This document shows positions 41,828 to 51,012 of a stretch of 64,000 nt of DNA, piece by piece. The notes below the pieces were generated by a model that searched no databases, was not told the DNA's origin, and saw only the letters and a list, made by a program, of their open reading frames with translations. This DNA is from Vulgatibacter incomptus_A (GTDB lineage: Bacteria > Myxococcota > Myxococcia > Myxococcales > Vulgatibacteraceae): positions 41,958 to 105,957 of the forward strand of contig JBEBXK010000011.1 in assembly GCA_040391605.1 (NCBI GenBank), in the 5' to 3' direction. The stretch's first letter is position 1. Each line of letters opens with the position of its first letter. The translations under genes were made by a program, and so were the position numbers.

Positions 41828-42403
41828 TCAGGCCTCGTCCTCCATGAAGTCGCGGCGGGTGTAGAGGGTATCGAGGTGATAGCCCCTCGCCTCCACCGCC
41901 TCACGCCCACCTTCGAGCCTGTCGACCAGCGCATAGACACCCGCCACCACCAGGCCGGCTTCCTCCGCCTTCTCACAGGCCAGGAGCCCCGAACCGCCTG
42001 TCGTCACCACGTCCTCCACGATGGCAACGCGGGTGCCTGCCTGCAAAGCCGGCCCCTCGATCCAGCGACCGGTCCCGTGGCCCTTCACCTCCTTGCGCAC
42101 CAGGAAGCCCTGGAGCGGCCGGGCCGCGAGCCAGCTCGCCATCGCGACCGCCGAGGCGATCGGATCCGCTCCCAGGGTCAGGCCCCCCACCGCCTCCACG
42201 GTGGGATCCTGCCGGACGATCCGATCCAACAACAGCCGCCCGACCAGCCAATGCCCTTCCGCCATGAGGCTGGTCCGCTTGCAATCGACATAGAAATTCG
42301 ACGGCCTGCCGGAGGCCAGCGTCACCGCCCTGCGCTCGAAGGAGTGGGTGCGAAGCAGCGAGAGGAGGCGGGCGTGGTCGTTGAGCAGCAGCGGGTTCTT
42401 CAC
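41828..42403 (-). CDS. pyrE: Orotate phosphoribosyltransferase
   Basis: It adds orotate to PRPP, making OMP, the fifth step of UMP synthesis. The PRPP-binding motif VAIVEDVVTTGGS is intact at residues 120-132, the flexible loop RKEVKGHGTGRW is in place (Lys and His), and SGRPSNFYVDCK is the N-terminal signature. 191 residues is normal. GTG 42403 overlaps the stop of the ParB-domain gene as GTGA, so translation is coupled. No other pyr gene is near. Being downstream of bactofilin and ParB-domain genes is unusual; it may reflect simple cotranscription rather than a common function. Confidence 0.93.
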   Translation of the reverse strand: MKNPLLLNDHARLLSLLRTHSFERRAVTLASGRPSNFYVDCKRTSLMAEGHWLVGRLLLDRIVRQDPTVEAVGGLTLGADPIASAVAMASWLAARPLQGFLVRKEVKGHGTGRWIEGPALQAGTRVAIVEDVVTTGGSGLLACEKAEEAGLVVAGVYALVDRLEGGREAVEARGYHLDTLYTRRDFMEDEA

Positions 42404-43299
42404 TTGCGATCTCCGGATGCGCGAGAGAGCCAGCTTCCCAGCCGGCTGTAGTAATCGAGCTGATCGGCGAGGATGCCGCGCAGCTCCGGCGGCACCTCGG
42501 ACCAATGGTCCACCAGCGACGCCAGATCCTGCGTGATCGCCGAGAGCTGCTCGCTGAGCTCCTGGGCGAGCCCCCCCGCCGTCATCTCCACCGGCGCCAG
42601 CGCCATCACTATCTGCCCGAGCGGCGCGGGGTGCGGGGGCTCCATCGGCGGCCGGATCGGCGCCAAATCGAGGGCGGCGGTGGTGGCGGCAGCGGAGGCG
42701 ACGCCGAAAGGCCCGTCGTCAGAGGAGGCGGCGTCCGCCCCTCTGGCGTTGGAGCCAACAGCGGCGTGGGATGGCACCGCGTCGTCGTCTTCGTCCCCGT
42801 CCTCGTCGACCACCGTGCGATCCGGCGGCTCCTCCCCCCGGAGGATGAAGCTCAGATCCTCGAGGCGCTCCTCGGCCCGCTCGATCGCGCGGCCGATCAG
42901 CTCCTGCAGGGCGCGGCTCCCCCAACCCATCGTCTCGTAGCGGGCCTGCATCTCCCGCAGCTCTTCCAGATCCAACGAGCGGCTGTCGATCGAGTCCGCC
43001 GCCGCGATCAGCGCCGCCACCCCGTCCGCGATCGGCCCGTGATTCCGCACCAGCACCCGATCGCGATGCAGCAACCTCAACGCCTGCAGTCGGCGAAAGC
43101 CGGTGATCGGCTGGATCGCCCCGCCCAGCTCCCGGACCTCGATGGGAGAGAGCTGCCCGATCTGCGCGATCGACTGGGCCAACGAGGCCACGTCGCCAGG
43201 CTGCCGGAGCCGGAACGTCTCGTCGTCTGCGAGCTCCACCAAAGGAAGATGTGAGAGCTCGCGCAGCGGCTGGGGGGGAGGTGCCATCGGAGCGCGCAT
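42400..43299 (-). CDS. ParB/Srx N-domain protein
   Basis: The 299-residue protein has a ParB-like N-terminal domain at residues 25-80 (DVASLAQSIAQIGQLSPIEV; GFRRLQALRLL), the segment that in ParB binds CTP and in PadC of Myxococcus links to bactofilins. A helical section (100-150) and an acidic, low-complexity stretch (residues 160-190, DEDGDEDDDAV) follow. The last 60 residues are helical (LSEQLSAITQDLASLVDHW), perhaps a dimerisation region. No helix-turn-helix is obvious, so DNA binding is doubtful. It begins 6 bases after the bactofilin stop and overlaps pyrE by 4 bases, so it is in one operon with both. A cytoskeletal adaptor role is suggested by position alone. Confidence 0.75.
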   Translation of the reverse strand: MRAPMAPPPQPLRELSHLPLVELADDETFRLRQPGDVASLAQSIAQIGQLSPIEVRELGGAIQPITGFRRLQALRLLHRDRVLVRNHGPIADGVAALIAAADSIDSRSLDLEELREMQARYETMGWGSRALQELIGRAIERAEERLEDLSFILRGEEPPDRTVVDEDGDEDDDAVPSHAAVGSNARGADAASSDDGPFGVASAAATTAALDLAPIRPPMEPPHPAPLGQIVMALAPVEMTAGGLAQELSEQLSAITQDLASLVDHWSEVPPELRGILADQLDYYSRLGSWLSRASGDRK

Positions 43300-43305
43300 C
43301 CTACG

Positions 43306-43863
43306 TCAAATGCTGCCGCCGCGGACGATCACCTTGCGACGGGCCCCCAACGCCAGCGCCGAGCGCGGCATCGGCGGCGGCCCGTCCCCCTCCGGTCGCG
43401 GTTCAGCGACTCGACGACGCGCCTCGTCCGTCGCTGCACCGACCGAGGTCCAGCCTCCCTCGATCCCCCGCCTGCCATCACCCTCGTCGGCTGGGGCCCG
43501 CGTCGACCCCACTGTCTCGTCGCCGGACGGGATCTGCGCCTCATCTCCTAGCTCCACCCTCCCCCGCAGGATCGCGCCCTCCGCCAGGGTCAGCCGCGGT
43601 GCTCGGAGATCACCCTCTACGCGGCAGCCCGCCAGCAGCTCGATGGACTCTGTCGCCTCGACGTCGCCTACGACTTTCCCGCCGATCACTGCGCTCTGCA
43701 CCCGAATCGCTCCCTCGACGAAGGCAGCGGCGCCGAGATGCAGCGCGCCTCCCAGGCTCAGGCTCCCCTCCACCCTCCCCTCGATCACGAGATCCCCCGA
43801 GCCTTCGATCGACCCGACGATCCGCATCCCTTCCGAGATCCGCGTCCCTGCTCCGATTGTCAC
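43306..43863 (-). CDS. Bactofilin
   Basis: The 185-residue protein has the DUF583 beta-helix core in residues 1-110, with GSIEGSGDLVIEGRVEGSL and repeated turns (VVGDVEATESIELLAG; VEGDLRAPRLTLAEG). Bactofilins assemble into filaments that organise cell shape, stalks or chromosome positions. The C-terminal tail (115-185) is Pro/Arg-rich and disordered. No membrane helix is seen. The GTG start at 43863 has GGAG 6 bases before it. Gene order bactofilin, ParB-domain, pyrE, lipoprotein with tight junctions suggests one transcript. In Myxococcus, bactofilins BacNOP cooperate with the ParB-like PadC, so the pair here is consistent with that system. Confidence 0.9.
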   Translation of the reverse strand: MTIGAGTRISEGMRIVGSIEGSGDLVIEGRVEGSLSLGGALHLGAAAFVEGAIRVQSAVIGGKVVGDVEATESIELLAGCRVEGDLRAPRLTLAEGAILRGRVELGDEAQIPSGDETVGSTRAPADEGDGRRGIEGGWTSVGAATDEARRRVAEPRPEGDGPPPMPRSALALGARRKVIVRGGSI

Positions 43864-44040
43864 CCAATACTCCTTGTCGCCCACTGACACACTTACAGTT
43901 CTTAAAGTAGAGCGGAAGCTCCAGGAGCCGCAGGCGAGCAAACGAACGAAAGAAAGAGCCGCATCGCGCAGCGCGCCCGAGAACTCCGTCGCCACGATGC
44001 ACGAGGGCGATTCTCCGAGGCCAGCTCCCCGAAGCGATTA

Positions 44041-44928
44041 TCACAAGGCCGTGGGCGCCTCTACCCGAGGGGCCGCGCGGCGTAGCAGCCAGCCGGTGAC
44101 GTCGGCGAAGACCTGCTCCCTCGTCTCGGGCAGCTCGTGAAAGAGCTCGTGCAGCGCGTCCGGATATTCGATCAGCTCCTTGTCCGGCGAGCCCAACGAC
44201 TCGAAGAACCGGCGCCCCGTCGCGGGATCCGCCACCGGATCCTTCTCCGGGATCAGCACCAGCGCGGGGGCCTCGATGGTGGCCGCCCGGGCGAGGGCGC
44301 GATCCTGGGCCGCGTTGCTCTCTCGAAACCAGCGCGGCGTCGTCACTCCGCTGTAGAGGGGATCCTCCTCGATCCGCCGCCGCCATTCGAGATCCCGCGT
44401 CAGCATCGAGCTCGAGAGCCCGTTCCCCACTTGCAGGCCGGGCTTGATCCACCCCACCATCTTGCCCAGCACCACCTTCAGCCAGGGAGGCACCAACGCC
44501 AGCCCCATATACGGCGACGCAAAGACCACCCCCGCCACGTGCGGCCGGCGCTCTTCCAAGAGCCGGGCCAGGATCAGCCCGCCCAGTGAATGCCCCACCA
44601 GAAGGACAGGCCTCCCGGCTGCCTCGCCCCCCACCCGCTCTAGCAGCGACTCCACGTCGTCCAGATAGAGACCGAAGGAGTCGACGTCCCCCCGGGGCCC
44701 CGCCGCCCTGCCATGCCCCCGATAATCAAGGGCATGCACGGCCAGACCCTCCCGCGCCAGCCACTCGAAGAGCTCCCGATACCGCCCGGTGTGCTCGCTG
44801 TAGCCATGGACGAAGACCACCTCGGCCACGGGCATCCCCGTAGGGGTCACCGCCTGCCAGTAGAGCTGAAGGCCATCCTTTCCGGCGAAGGTGCCCTCCC
44901 GATGTGCGATGGTCGGATCCAAGTTCAC
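44041..44928 (-). CDS. Alpha/beta hydrolase, monoacylglycerol lipase-like
   Basis: The 295-residue hydrolase shows HGYSEHTGRY (oxyanion strand), the nucleophile elbow GHSLGG with Ser near residue 113, and the later Asp and His in PEKDPVADPATG and DALHELFHE. RGHGRAAGPRGD with the GHGxS-type turn fits monoacylglycerol lipases/lysophospholipases of the serine aminopeptidase S33 group. No signal peptide is visible. Start GTG 44928 has AGG adjacent, weak. It lies downstream of the bactofilin gene in reverse order: it is transcribed toward it. The substrate is a guess at class level. Confidence 0.88.
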   Translation of the reverse strand: MNLDPTIAHREGTFAGKDGLQLYWQAVTPTGMPVAEVVFVHGYSEHTGRYRELFEWLAREGLAVHALDYRGHGRAAGPRGDVDSFGLYLDDVESLLERVGGEAAGRPVLLVGHSLGGLILARLLEERRPHVAGVVFASPYMGLALVPPWLKVVLGKMVGWIKPGLQVGNGLSSSMLTRDLEWRRRIEEDPLYSGVTTPRWFRESNAAQDRALARAATIEAPALVLIPEKDPVADPATGRRFFESLGSPDKELIEYPDALHELFHELPETREQVFADVTGWLLRRAAPRVEAPTAL

Positions 44929-45143
44929 CTAAGGTAAGCGCTCGTGTTCCAGTCGTAAACCACCGTCAGATGCGAAGCCACCCGAATCGAGGGCGAGCCA
45001 ACGATACACAACCTCCTCACGGTGCCTTCGCTGGATACCCGCTCTTGCGGGGCCGATCTCTGCCTCTGCCGAAGCGAAGGCGAGCGAACCCGAGAGCGGC
45101 CCGTGGTGTCATGAGAGTTGTGCAGGAGCGGATGGCGGTGCGT

Positions 45144-47051
45144 CTACCGTGTCGACGACGGCGCGTGGGTGGCGGTGTCGCGGCGGAGGGTGCGCAGGCG
45201 ATCTTCGATGGCGGCGCGGAGCCTTGGATCGGGATCGCGATCCAGGGCGGCGACGGCTCGATCCCAGGTGGTGAGGGCGTCGGAGGTTCGGCCCAGGCGG
45301 GCGTAGGCCTCCGCGAGGTGGTGGAGGATCGCGGGGTCCGCGGGGAGGAGGCGGGCGGCGCGCTCGAGGATGGCGGCGCCCAGCCGATGCTCGCCCCGCA
45401 TCACCTCGCACCAGCCCAGGGAGTCGAGGAAGGCCGGGTCGCCGGGGCGCTGGCGCAGCGCGGCGAGGATCATGCGACGGGCCTCCTCGAGGCGCACGCC
45501 CTGGTCCGCCCAGAGATAGCCGACAAAGTTCAGGGCCTGGGGGTGGTCCGGGTTCGAGCGCAGGATCTGCTGCACCAGCTCGACGGCGCCGCCGACGTCA
45601 CCCATGCGCTCACGGACGGAGGCCAGCGCAAAGACGACGCTCTCTTCACCCGGGCGATCGACGGCGGCCTGGGAGAGGAGGCGGATCGAATCATCGAAAC
45701 GGCCGGCGTCGTCCAAGGCCCGGGCCAGGGCGATAGAGGTGGCGGGATCTCCGGCGGCGAGGGCCTCTAGGCGGATCACCGCCTCTGCGCTGCGGCCCGC
45801 GCGCCGATAGACGTCGGGGAGAAGGCCCACGATCTCGAGGGTCGAGCTCGGCTCCCCGCTCTCGGCAGCGGTCGCCAGGGCTCGATCCACCGCGGCGATG
45901 GCCTCGTCATGACGGCCGGCCAACGAGAGGCAGTCGGCCCGGCGAGCTGCCGCCGAGGCGAAGAGCGCGCCTTCGGAGGGCGGCACCTCCAGGTAGGAGG
46001 CCGCCGCCTCCTCGAAGCGCCCCAGCCCCTCGAGGAGGAGGGCCCGGGAGTAGGAGAGGCGCGGCTCGGTTCCCGGCTCCAACTCTTCGTCCAGCACCTC
46101 GAGTGCCGTCGCGGGGCGCTCGGCGTCCAGGAAGACCTCCGCCGCCCGGAGCCTCGCGAGCGCGGAGTCGGCAGCCGATGAGATGAAGGCGCGGAGGTGG
46201 GCTCTCGCCTCGCCGTCGCGCCCTGCACGCACCTCGAGACGGGCCAGCCCGAGCAGCGCCTCGGCCTGCTCGGGGTCTGCCTCCAGCACCGCGGCGTAGA
46301 GGAGAGAGGCGGCGCCATCCCGATCGTTGCGCTCTTCGGAGGCGGCCAGCGCCAGCAGCGATCGTGGATCGGCGGGGTTCATCCGCACGGCAGCCCGAAG
46401 GTAGCGCTGAGTGGCGACTGCCTTTCCTCGCTCCAGCGCTGCGTTCGCGAGGATTCTCCAGGCCTCGCCGCTGGTGGGATGCGCCGCCGCGTAGCGCTTG
46501 GCCACGCGCTCCGCCCCGGCGAGATCGCCCTCCCGGGCCACGGCCCGGATCAGAACGAAGTAGGCCTCCTCCTCCGAAGGGGCCAGCGCGATCGATCGCT
46601 CGAGGGCGGCGACGGCCTCGAGGCGTCGCTGCCGCACCGAGAGGACCTTCCCGAGGAGGAGGTGGGCTTCCCCCCGGTCGGGATCCAGGTGGATCGCTTG
46701 CCGGGCCGTGACCTCCGCCTGATCGAGCCGCCCGCTCCGGGCCAGCAGCCAGCCCAAGGAGAGCTGCAGCTCCGCCGACTCAGGATCGAAGACCGCGGCC
46801 GTACGCAGCGCCACGATCGCAGTGGCGAGGTCGTCTCGGGCCTCGGCGAGTTGGGCCTCCAGGTAGTGGTGGTACGCCAAGGGGCTGGAGTAGCTCTCCG
46901 GCGTGGCGCTCGCGGCTGCCACCCCCATCGCCTCCCGCATCGCCTCGACGTCCACCGCGGGCCGATCCGCGGGCGCAGCGGCGGCTGGCAGCGCGATCGC
47001 CGCGATGAGCAGCGCCGGGATGAGTCGGATCACAACCAAGCCTCGCTCCAT
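45144..47051 (-). CDS. Secreted TPR-repeat protein
   Basis: A signal peptide (VIRLIPALLIAAIALPAAAA) is followed by about 600 residues of TPR units, roughly 14 to 16 of them, each with the W-LG-Y-A-F-A-P spacing (SLGWLLARSGRLDQAEVTAR; LLGKVLSVRQRRLEAVAAL; FVGYLWADQGVRLEEARRM). TPR solenoids bind partners; in the periplasm they often scaffold envelope machines. No enzymatic domain is visible. ATG 47051 is the first start; GTG 47033 (after GAGCGAGG) may be the true one, shortening the protein by 6 residues. It sits between the lipase gene and the HTH-REC gene on the same strand, separated by about 200 bases on both sides. Confidence 0.82.
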   Translation of the reverse strand: MERGLVVIRLIPALLIAAIALPAAAAPADRPAVDVEAMREAMGVAAASATPESYSSPLAYHHYLEAQLAEARDDLATAIVALRTAAVFDPESAELQLSLGWLLARSGRLDQAEVTARQAIHLDPDRGEAHLLLGKVLSVRQRRLEAVAALERSIALAPSEEEAYFVLIRAVAREGDLAGAERVAKRYAAAHPTSGEAWRILANAALERGKAVATQRYLRAAVRMNPADPRSLLALAASEERNDRDGAASLLYAAVLEADPEQAEALLGLARLEVRAGRDGEARAHLRAFISSAADSALARLRAAEVFLDAERPATALEVLDEELEPGTEPRLSYSRALLLEGLGRFEEAAASYLEVPPSEGALFASAAARRADCLSLAGRHDEAIAAVDRALATAAESGEPSSTLEIVGLLPDVYRRAGRSAEAVIRLEALAAGDPATSIALARALDDAGRFDDSIRLLSQAAVDRPGEESVVFALASVRERMGDVGGAVELVQQILRSNPDHPQALNFVGYLWADQGVRLEEARRMILAALRQRPGDPAFLDSLGWCEVMRGEHRLGAAILERAARLLPADPAILHHLAEAYARLGRTSDALTTWDRAVAALDRDPDPRLRAAIEDRLRTLRRDTATHAPSSTR

Positions 47052-47255
47052 CCGCCCGCCCCGCGGCAGGGCAGGCGGGCCAGGGTCGAGTGGATTCTAT
47101 CCTCTGACGCGGCCTATGGCCAACCGACCCAGGATCCGTTCGTGGCTGGGAGCATTCGCGATGAGCCGAGGAGCGGCGGTTCGGCGGCGTTGGCGACCGA
47201 CGAAGACGCACGCGGGCTCATCGCCAAGGTCACGGGAGCAATAGGCGCCCGGGGC

Positions 47256-47855
47256 TCAATGGGCGGAGGCGCTCTGCTCTGCGCCCCGCTCGCCGAGGAG
47301 CCTGTCGATGGCGCCCAGGAGCTCCTCCGGGCGGTAGGGCTTGATCACGTGGGCGTCGAAGCCCGCGTCGGTGACCCGCTGGCTGGTCACTGGATCCGAG
47401 AGGCCAGTACACGCGATCACCGGCGTATCGGCGGTCTCGGGCCGTGCCCGCAGGGAGGCGATGGCGGCGAAGCCGTCCATGCCCGGCATCACGAGGTCGA
47501 GGATCACCAGGTTGGGGCGAAAGCTCGCCACCTGGAGACCGGCGTCGAAGCCGCTCTCGGCCATCTCCACGGCGTAGCCAGCGCCCTCGAGGATGGTGCG
47601 GACCAGGTCGCGCTCGTCGGGATCGTCGTCCACTGCCAGGATCCGGATCGGGCCGCTGGGCCCGTCCACCAGCTCCTTCGGAACCGGCATCTCGTACTTC
47701 TGGAGGAAGTCGATGAGGTCGGTCCGCGCGATCCGGCGGTGCCCTCCAGGTGTCTTATGGGCCTTGAGGCGATTGGCCTTCACCCAATTGACGATCGTCG
47801 GCAGCGATACGCCCAGGAGGCGGCTCGCCTCGAACGTCGTGAAATATTTTGCCAT
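47256..47855 (-). CDS. Helix-turn-helix protein fused to a response-regulator receiver domain
   Basis: The 199-residue protein begins with an excisionase/MerR-like HTH (residues 3-52: FTTFEASRLLGVSLPTIVNW, then KTPGGHRRIARTDL), the DNA-contacting winged type. A short linker leads to a complete receiver domain (70-190): acidic DDDPDERD, phosphoacceptor Asp in VILDLVMPGMDG, Thr in ACTG and Lys in VIKPY. The order HTH first, REC second, is the reverse of standard regulators. Phosphorylation may alter DNA binding through the N-domain. No histidine kinase gene is adjacent. ATG 47855 is clear. Confidence 0.87.
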   Translation of the reverse strand: MAKYFTTFEASRLLGVSLPTIVNWVKANRLKAHKTPGGHRRIARTDLIDFLQKYEMPVPKELVDGPSGPIRILAVDDDPDERDLVRTILEGAGYAVEMAESGFDAGLQVASFRPNLVILDLVMPGMDGFAAIASLRARPETADTPVIACTGLSDPVTSQRVTDAGFDAHVIKPYRPEELLGAIDRLLGERGAEQSASAH

Positions 47856-47973
47856 ACACGCGCCCTGCCCTCGGGTTGAGCCTTCGACGGTAGCGGCGCA
47901 GGGGCGGCGGGGTCAAGATTTTGGAGAATTTACCAAAGTTTCGATAGAGCGAGCCCTTCGCGCGCAGGGTGCG

Positions 47974-48816
47974 TCACGAATCGGAGCGCCTGGCCCAGAG
48001 GAGCGCCTCCCGATTCCCGGCGGGGCCGAGGATCGGGGAGTCGACGATGCCCTCCACCGTCAAGCCCAGGGAGCGGCAGACCTCGGCGATCCGATCGATG
48101 GCGGCCTGGCGCTTGGCGGGGTCGCGGACCACCCCGCCTTTGCCCACGTCCTGGGGTCCCACCTCGAACTGCGGCTTCACCAGCATCACCAGCTGCGCGC
48201 CAGGGGCGACGAGCTCGCAGGCTGCCGGCAGCACCAGGGCGAGGGAGATGAAGGAGAGATCCATCACCGCCAGATCGAAGGGCGCGGCCTTCAACGCCTC
48301 CAACGTGACGTGCCTGGCGTTCTGCCTCTCGAAGAGATGGACTCGGGGATCCTGCCGCAGCTTCTCGTGGATCTGCCCATAGCCGACGTCGACGGCCCAC
48401 ACCGCATCCGCGCCGCGTTGGAGCAGCAGATCGGTGAAGCCGCCCGTGGACGCCCCGAGGTCCACGCAGCGCATTCCCTTGGGATCGATGCCGAAGGTGT
48501 CGAGGGCGCCCTCGAGTTTGAGCGCGCCCCGCGACACATAGCGGAGGCCGTCTCCTTTGAGCCGGATCGGGAGGCCGACGTCGACGAGCTGGCTCGCCTT
48601 GTCGATCCGCTGCTCCCCCACCAGGACCTCGCCGGCCATCACCAACGCCTGGGCCCTGGCGCGGCTCTCCGCGAAGCCACGCTCCAGCATGAGCTTGTCG
48701 ATGCGCTCTCGCTTGGGGCGGCGATCCTCGGCTCGCGCCCCCGACGGCTGCTGCGTCCGCTCCGACTGCGCCGGCGGCTCTTCGGATGCAGCGATCATCC
48801 TGCTCTTCTTCGCCAT
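47974..48816 (-). CDS. tlyA: TlyA family rRNA methyltransferase
   Basis: The 280-residue protein has a N-terminal S4 RNA-binding domain (RIDKLMLERGFAESRARAQA) and a Rossmann methyltransferase domain with SAM site VDLGASTGGFTDLLLQRG. Catalytic K-D-K-E tetrad residues are placed in RGALKLEGAL, MDLSFISL, LVKPQFEVG and others. TlyA 2'-O-methylates ribose in 16S/23S rRNA. A 30-residue basic/Gln-rich leader precedes the S4 domain. ATG 48816 has GGAGGG about 12 bases upstream. It follows dxs by 53 bases, in the widespread xseB-ispA-dxs-tlyA order. Confidence 0.92.
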   Translation of the reverse strand: MAKKSRMIAASEEPPAQSERTQQPSGARAEDRRPKRERIDKLMLERGFAESRARAQALVMAGEVLVGEQRIDKASQLVDVGLPIRLKGDGLRYVSRGALKLEGALDTFGIDPKGMRCVDLGASTGGFTDLLLQRGADAVWAVDVGYGQIHEKLRQDPRVHLFERQNARHVTLEALKAAPFDLAVMDLSFISLALVLPAACELVAPGAQLVMLVKPQFEVGPQDVGKGGVVRDPAKRQAAIDRIAEVCRSLGLTVEGIVDSPILGPAGNREALLWARRSDS

Positions 48817-48869
48817 GGGCGATCGTTTCCCTCCGCGCGTAGGCGCCGCACGAAGCTGCGCGAACTGCG

Positions 48870-50783
48870 TCAGCCCGCCTGCACGCCCTCGCCAGGGGCC
48901 GGGAGCCCCAAGACCCGCCGCACCGCCGCGGCGATGCCCACCTCGTCGATGCCGAAGCGGGACTTCTGCTTGTCGGCGGAGCCGTGCTCCACGAAGACGT
49001 CGGGGAAGCCGATGCGCTCCACCGGCACCTGGAGGCCAGCGTCCTGCAGCGCCTCGAGGACCGCCGAGCCGAAGCCGCCCTGGAGGCAGCCCTCCTCCAC
49101 CGTCACCACGTGGCGCGCCTGCGAGGCGAGATCGCAGATCAGCTCTGTATCCAGGGGCTTCACGAATCGTGGATCGACCACCACCGCGCGGATCCCCTCG
49201 GTCTGCAGCGCCTTGGCGGCGGCGACCGCAGGCTGCACCGTGGTGCCAAGCGCCAGCAGGAGCGCGTCCGGCTTGGGGCCGGAGGGGAGCACGATCCGAC
49301 CGCGGCCGACCTCCAGGATCTGGGGCGCGCCGATCTCCACGCCGGTGGCGGAGCCGCGGGGAAAGCGGTACGACGAAGGCCCGTCGAGGACGAGGGAGGT
49401 GGCGATCATATGCCGCAGCTCCTGCTCGTCGGCAGGCGCCATCACCACCATCCCGGGGACGCAGCGCATATAGGCGATGTCGAAGGCCCCCTGATGCGTC
49501 TTGCCGTCCGCCCCCACCAGCCCGGCGCGATCCAACGCGAAGGAGACGGGCAGATGCTGGAGCGCCACGTCGTGGATGATCTGATCGTAGGCCCGCTGCA
49601 GGAAGGTCGAGTAGATCGCGACGATGGGCCGCATGTTCTCGCAGGCCATCCCGGCCGCGAACGTCACCGCATGCTGCTCCGCGATGCCGACGTCGTAGAC
49701 CCGATCCGGGAAGCGGTCCTTGGTCTTCACCAGGCCGGTGCCCTCGAGCATCGCCGCCGTGATGGCGATGACGTTGGCGTCCTTCGCCATATGCTCGCCG
49801 ACGGCGTCCGCGAAGAAATCGGTGTAATTCGCCACCGCGGGCTTCTTGGCGATGGGCTTGCCGGTGGCCACCTCGAAGTTGGCCAGGCCGTGGCCGCGGG
49901 TGCGCAGATCGCTCTCCGCCGGGGCGTAGCCCTTGCCCTTGGTGGTGCGGGTGTGAATCACGACGGGACCGTCGATCTCGGTCGAGACCTGGCGGAGGAT
50001 CTGCACCAGCGAGATCACGTCGTGCCCGTCGGTGGGGCCTATGTATTGGAAGCCCAGGCCCTCGAAGAGGATCCCCGGGGTGAGCAGCGCCTTGGACGAA
50101 TCGATGGCGCGGCGAATCCCCTCGATGGCGTGGTCGCCGTGGGGGAGCGCGTGCAGCACCTCCTTCACGTTGCGGCGCCAGCGGTTGAAGGTCTGCCCGG
50201 CGAACTTCTTGGAGAACCACTCGGAGAGCGCGCCCACGTTGGGGCTGATCGACATCTCGTTGTCGTTGAGCAGCACCACGAGATCGCGCTCGAGGTAGCC
50301 CGCCTGGTTGAGGCCCTCGAAGGCGACGCCGCCGGTGAGGCTGCCGTCGCCTACCAGCGCCACCACCTTGCCGACCTCGGACTTCATCCGCTTGGCCTCG
50401 ATCATGCCGAGCGCCGCCGAGATCGCGGTCGAGGCGTGGCCGACGCCGAACTGATCGTGCTCCGACTCCGCGCGCTCGGGGAAGCCGGCCAGCCCGCCGT
50501 CCTTGCGGATCGAACGGAACTGCTCCCGGCGCCCGGTGAGGAGCTTGTGGGCGTACGCCTGGTGGCCCACATCGTAGACGAGGCGGTCGCGGGGGCTGTC
50601 GTAGACGTAGTGCATCGCGACCACCAGCTCGACCGCGCCAAGCGACGCGCCCAGGTGGGCACCGTTGCCGGCAGCGCAGGTCGCGATGATCTCGTCACGG
50701 ATCTCCGCACAGAGCGTCGGGAGCTGATCCTCGCGAAGCCGCTTCAGATCCTCCGGTCCGTCGATCATCTCGAGAAGCGCCAT
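48870..50783 (-). CDS. dxs: 1-deoxy-D-xylulose-5-phosphate synthase
   Basis: The enzyme joins pyruvate and glyceraldehyde-3-phosphate to make DXP, the first step of the MEP isoprenoid path. ThDP motif: GDGSLTGGVAFEGLNQAG to LNDNEMSIS. The transketolase second domain has TFAAGMACENMRP and the GADGKTHQGAFD segment. At 637 residues it is standard. VYDVGHQAYAHKLLTGR is the N-terminal signature with catalytic His. The ATG 50783 has GGAAG(A) upstream. It follows ispA, separated by 229 bases, the only larger gap in this block. Confidence 0.97.
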   Translation of the reverse strand: MALLEMIDGPEDLKRLREDQLPTLCAEIRDEIIATCAAGNGAHLGASLGAVELVVAMHYVYDSPRDRLVYDVGHQAYAHKLLTGRREQFRSIRKDGGLAGFPERAESEHDQFGVGHASTAISAALGMIEAKRMKSEVGKVVALVGDGSLTGGVAFEGLNQAGYLERDLVVLLNDNEMSISPNVGALSEWFSKKFAGQTFNRWRRNVKEVLHALPHGDHAIEGIRRAIDSSKALLTPGILFEGLGFQYIGPTDGHDVISLVQILRQVSTEIDGPVVIHTRTTKGKGYAPAESDLRTRGHGLANFEVATGKPIAKKPAVANYTDFFADAVGEHMAKDANVIAITAAMLEGTGLVKTKDRFPDRVYDVGIAEQHAVTFAAGMACENMRPIVAIYSTFLQRAYDQIIHDVALQHLPVSFALDRAGLVGADGKTHQGAFDIAYMRCVPGMVVMAPADEQELRHMIATSLVLDGPSSYRFPRGSATGVEIGAPQILEVGRGRIVLPSGPKPDALLLALGTTVQPAVAAAKALQTEGIRAVVVDPRFVKPLDTELICDLASQARHVVTVEEGCLQGGFGSAVLEALQDAGLQVPVERIGFPDVFVEHGSADKQKSRFGIDEVGIAAAVRRVLGLPAPGEGVQAG

Positions 50784-51012
50784 CTTCTTCCTCCCCGGCC
50801 CGAGGGGCCGACGATTTCACCTGAATCCCTGCGTCGAAGACCCTGCCTGGGCCTCCTCCGTCACGCCGATGGACCTTTGCGACAACACACAGGCGCCGCC
50901 GATGCAACCCATCTGGCCTCCAATTGCCCCAGGCAGACCGGCTGTGCAAGGCCTTTGGCCCATCCCAACCCATCCCCTCCTCGTTGCGCGGACGCTCGCC
51001 CCCGCCTCCGCC

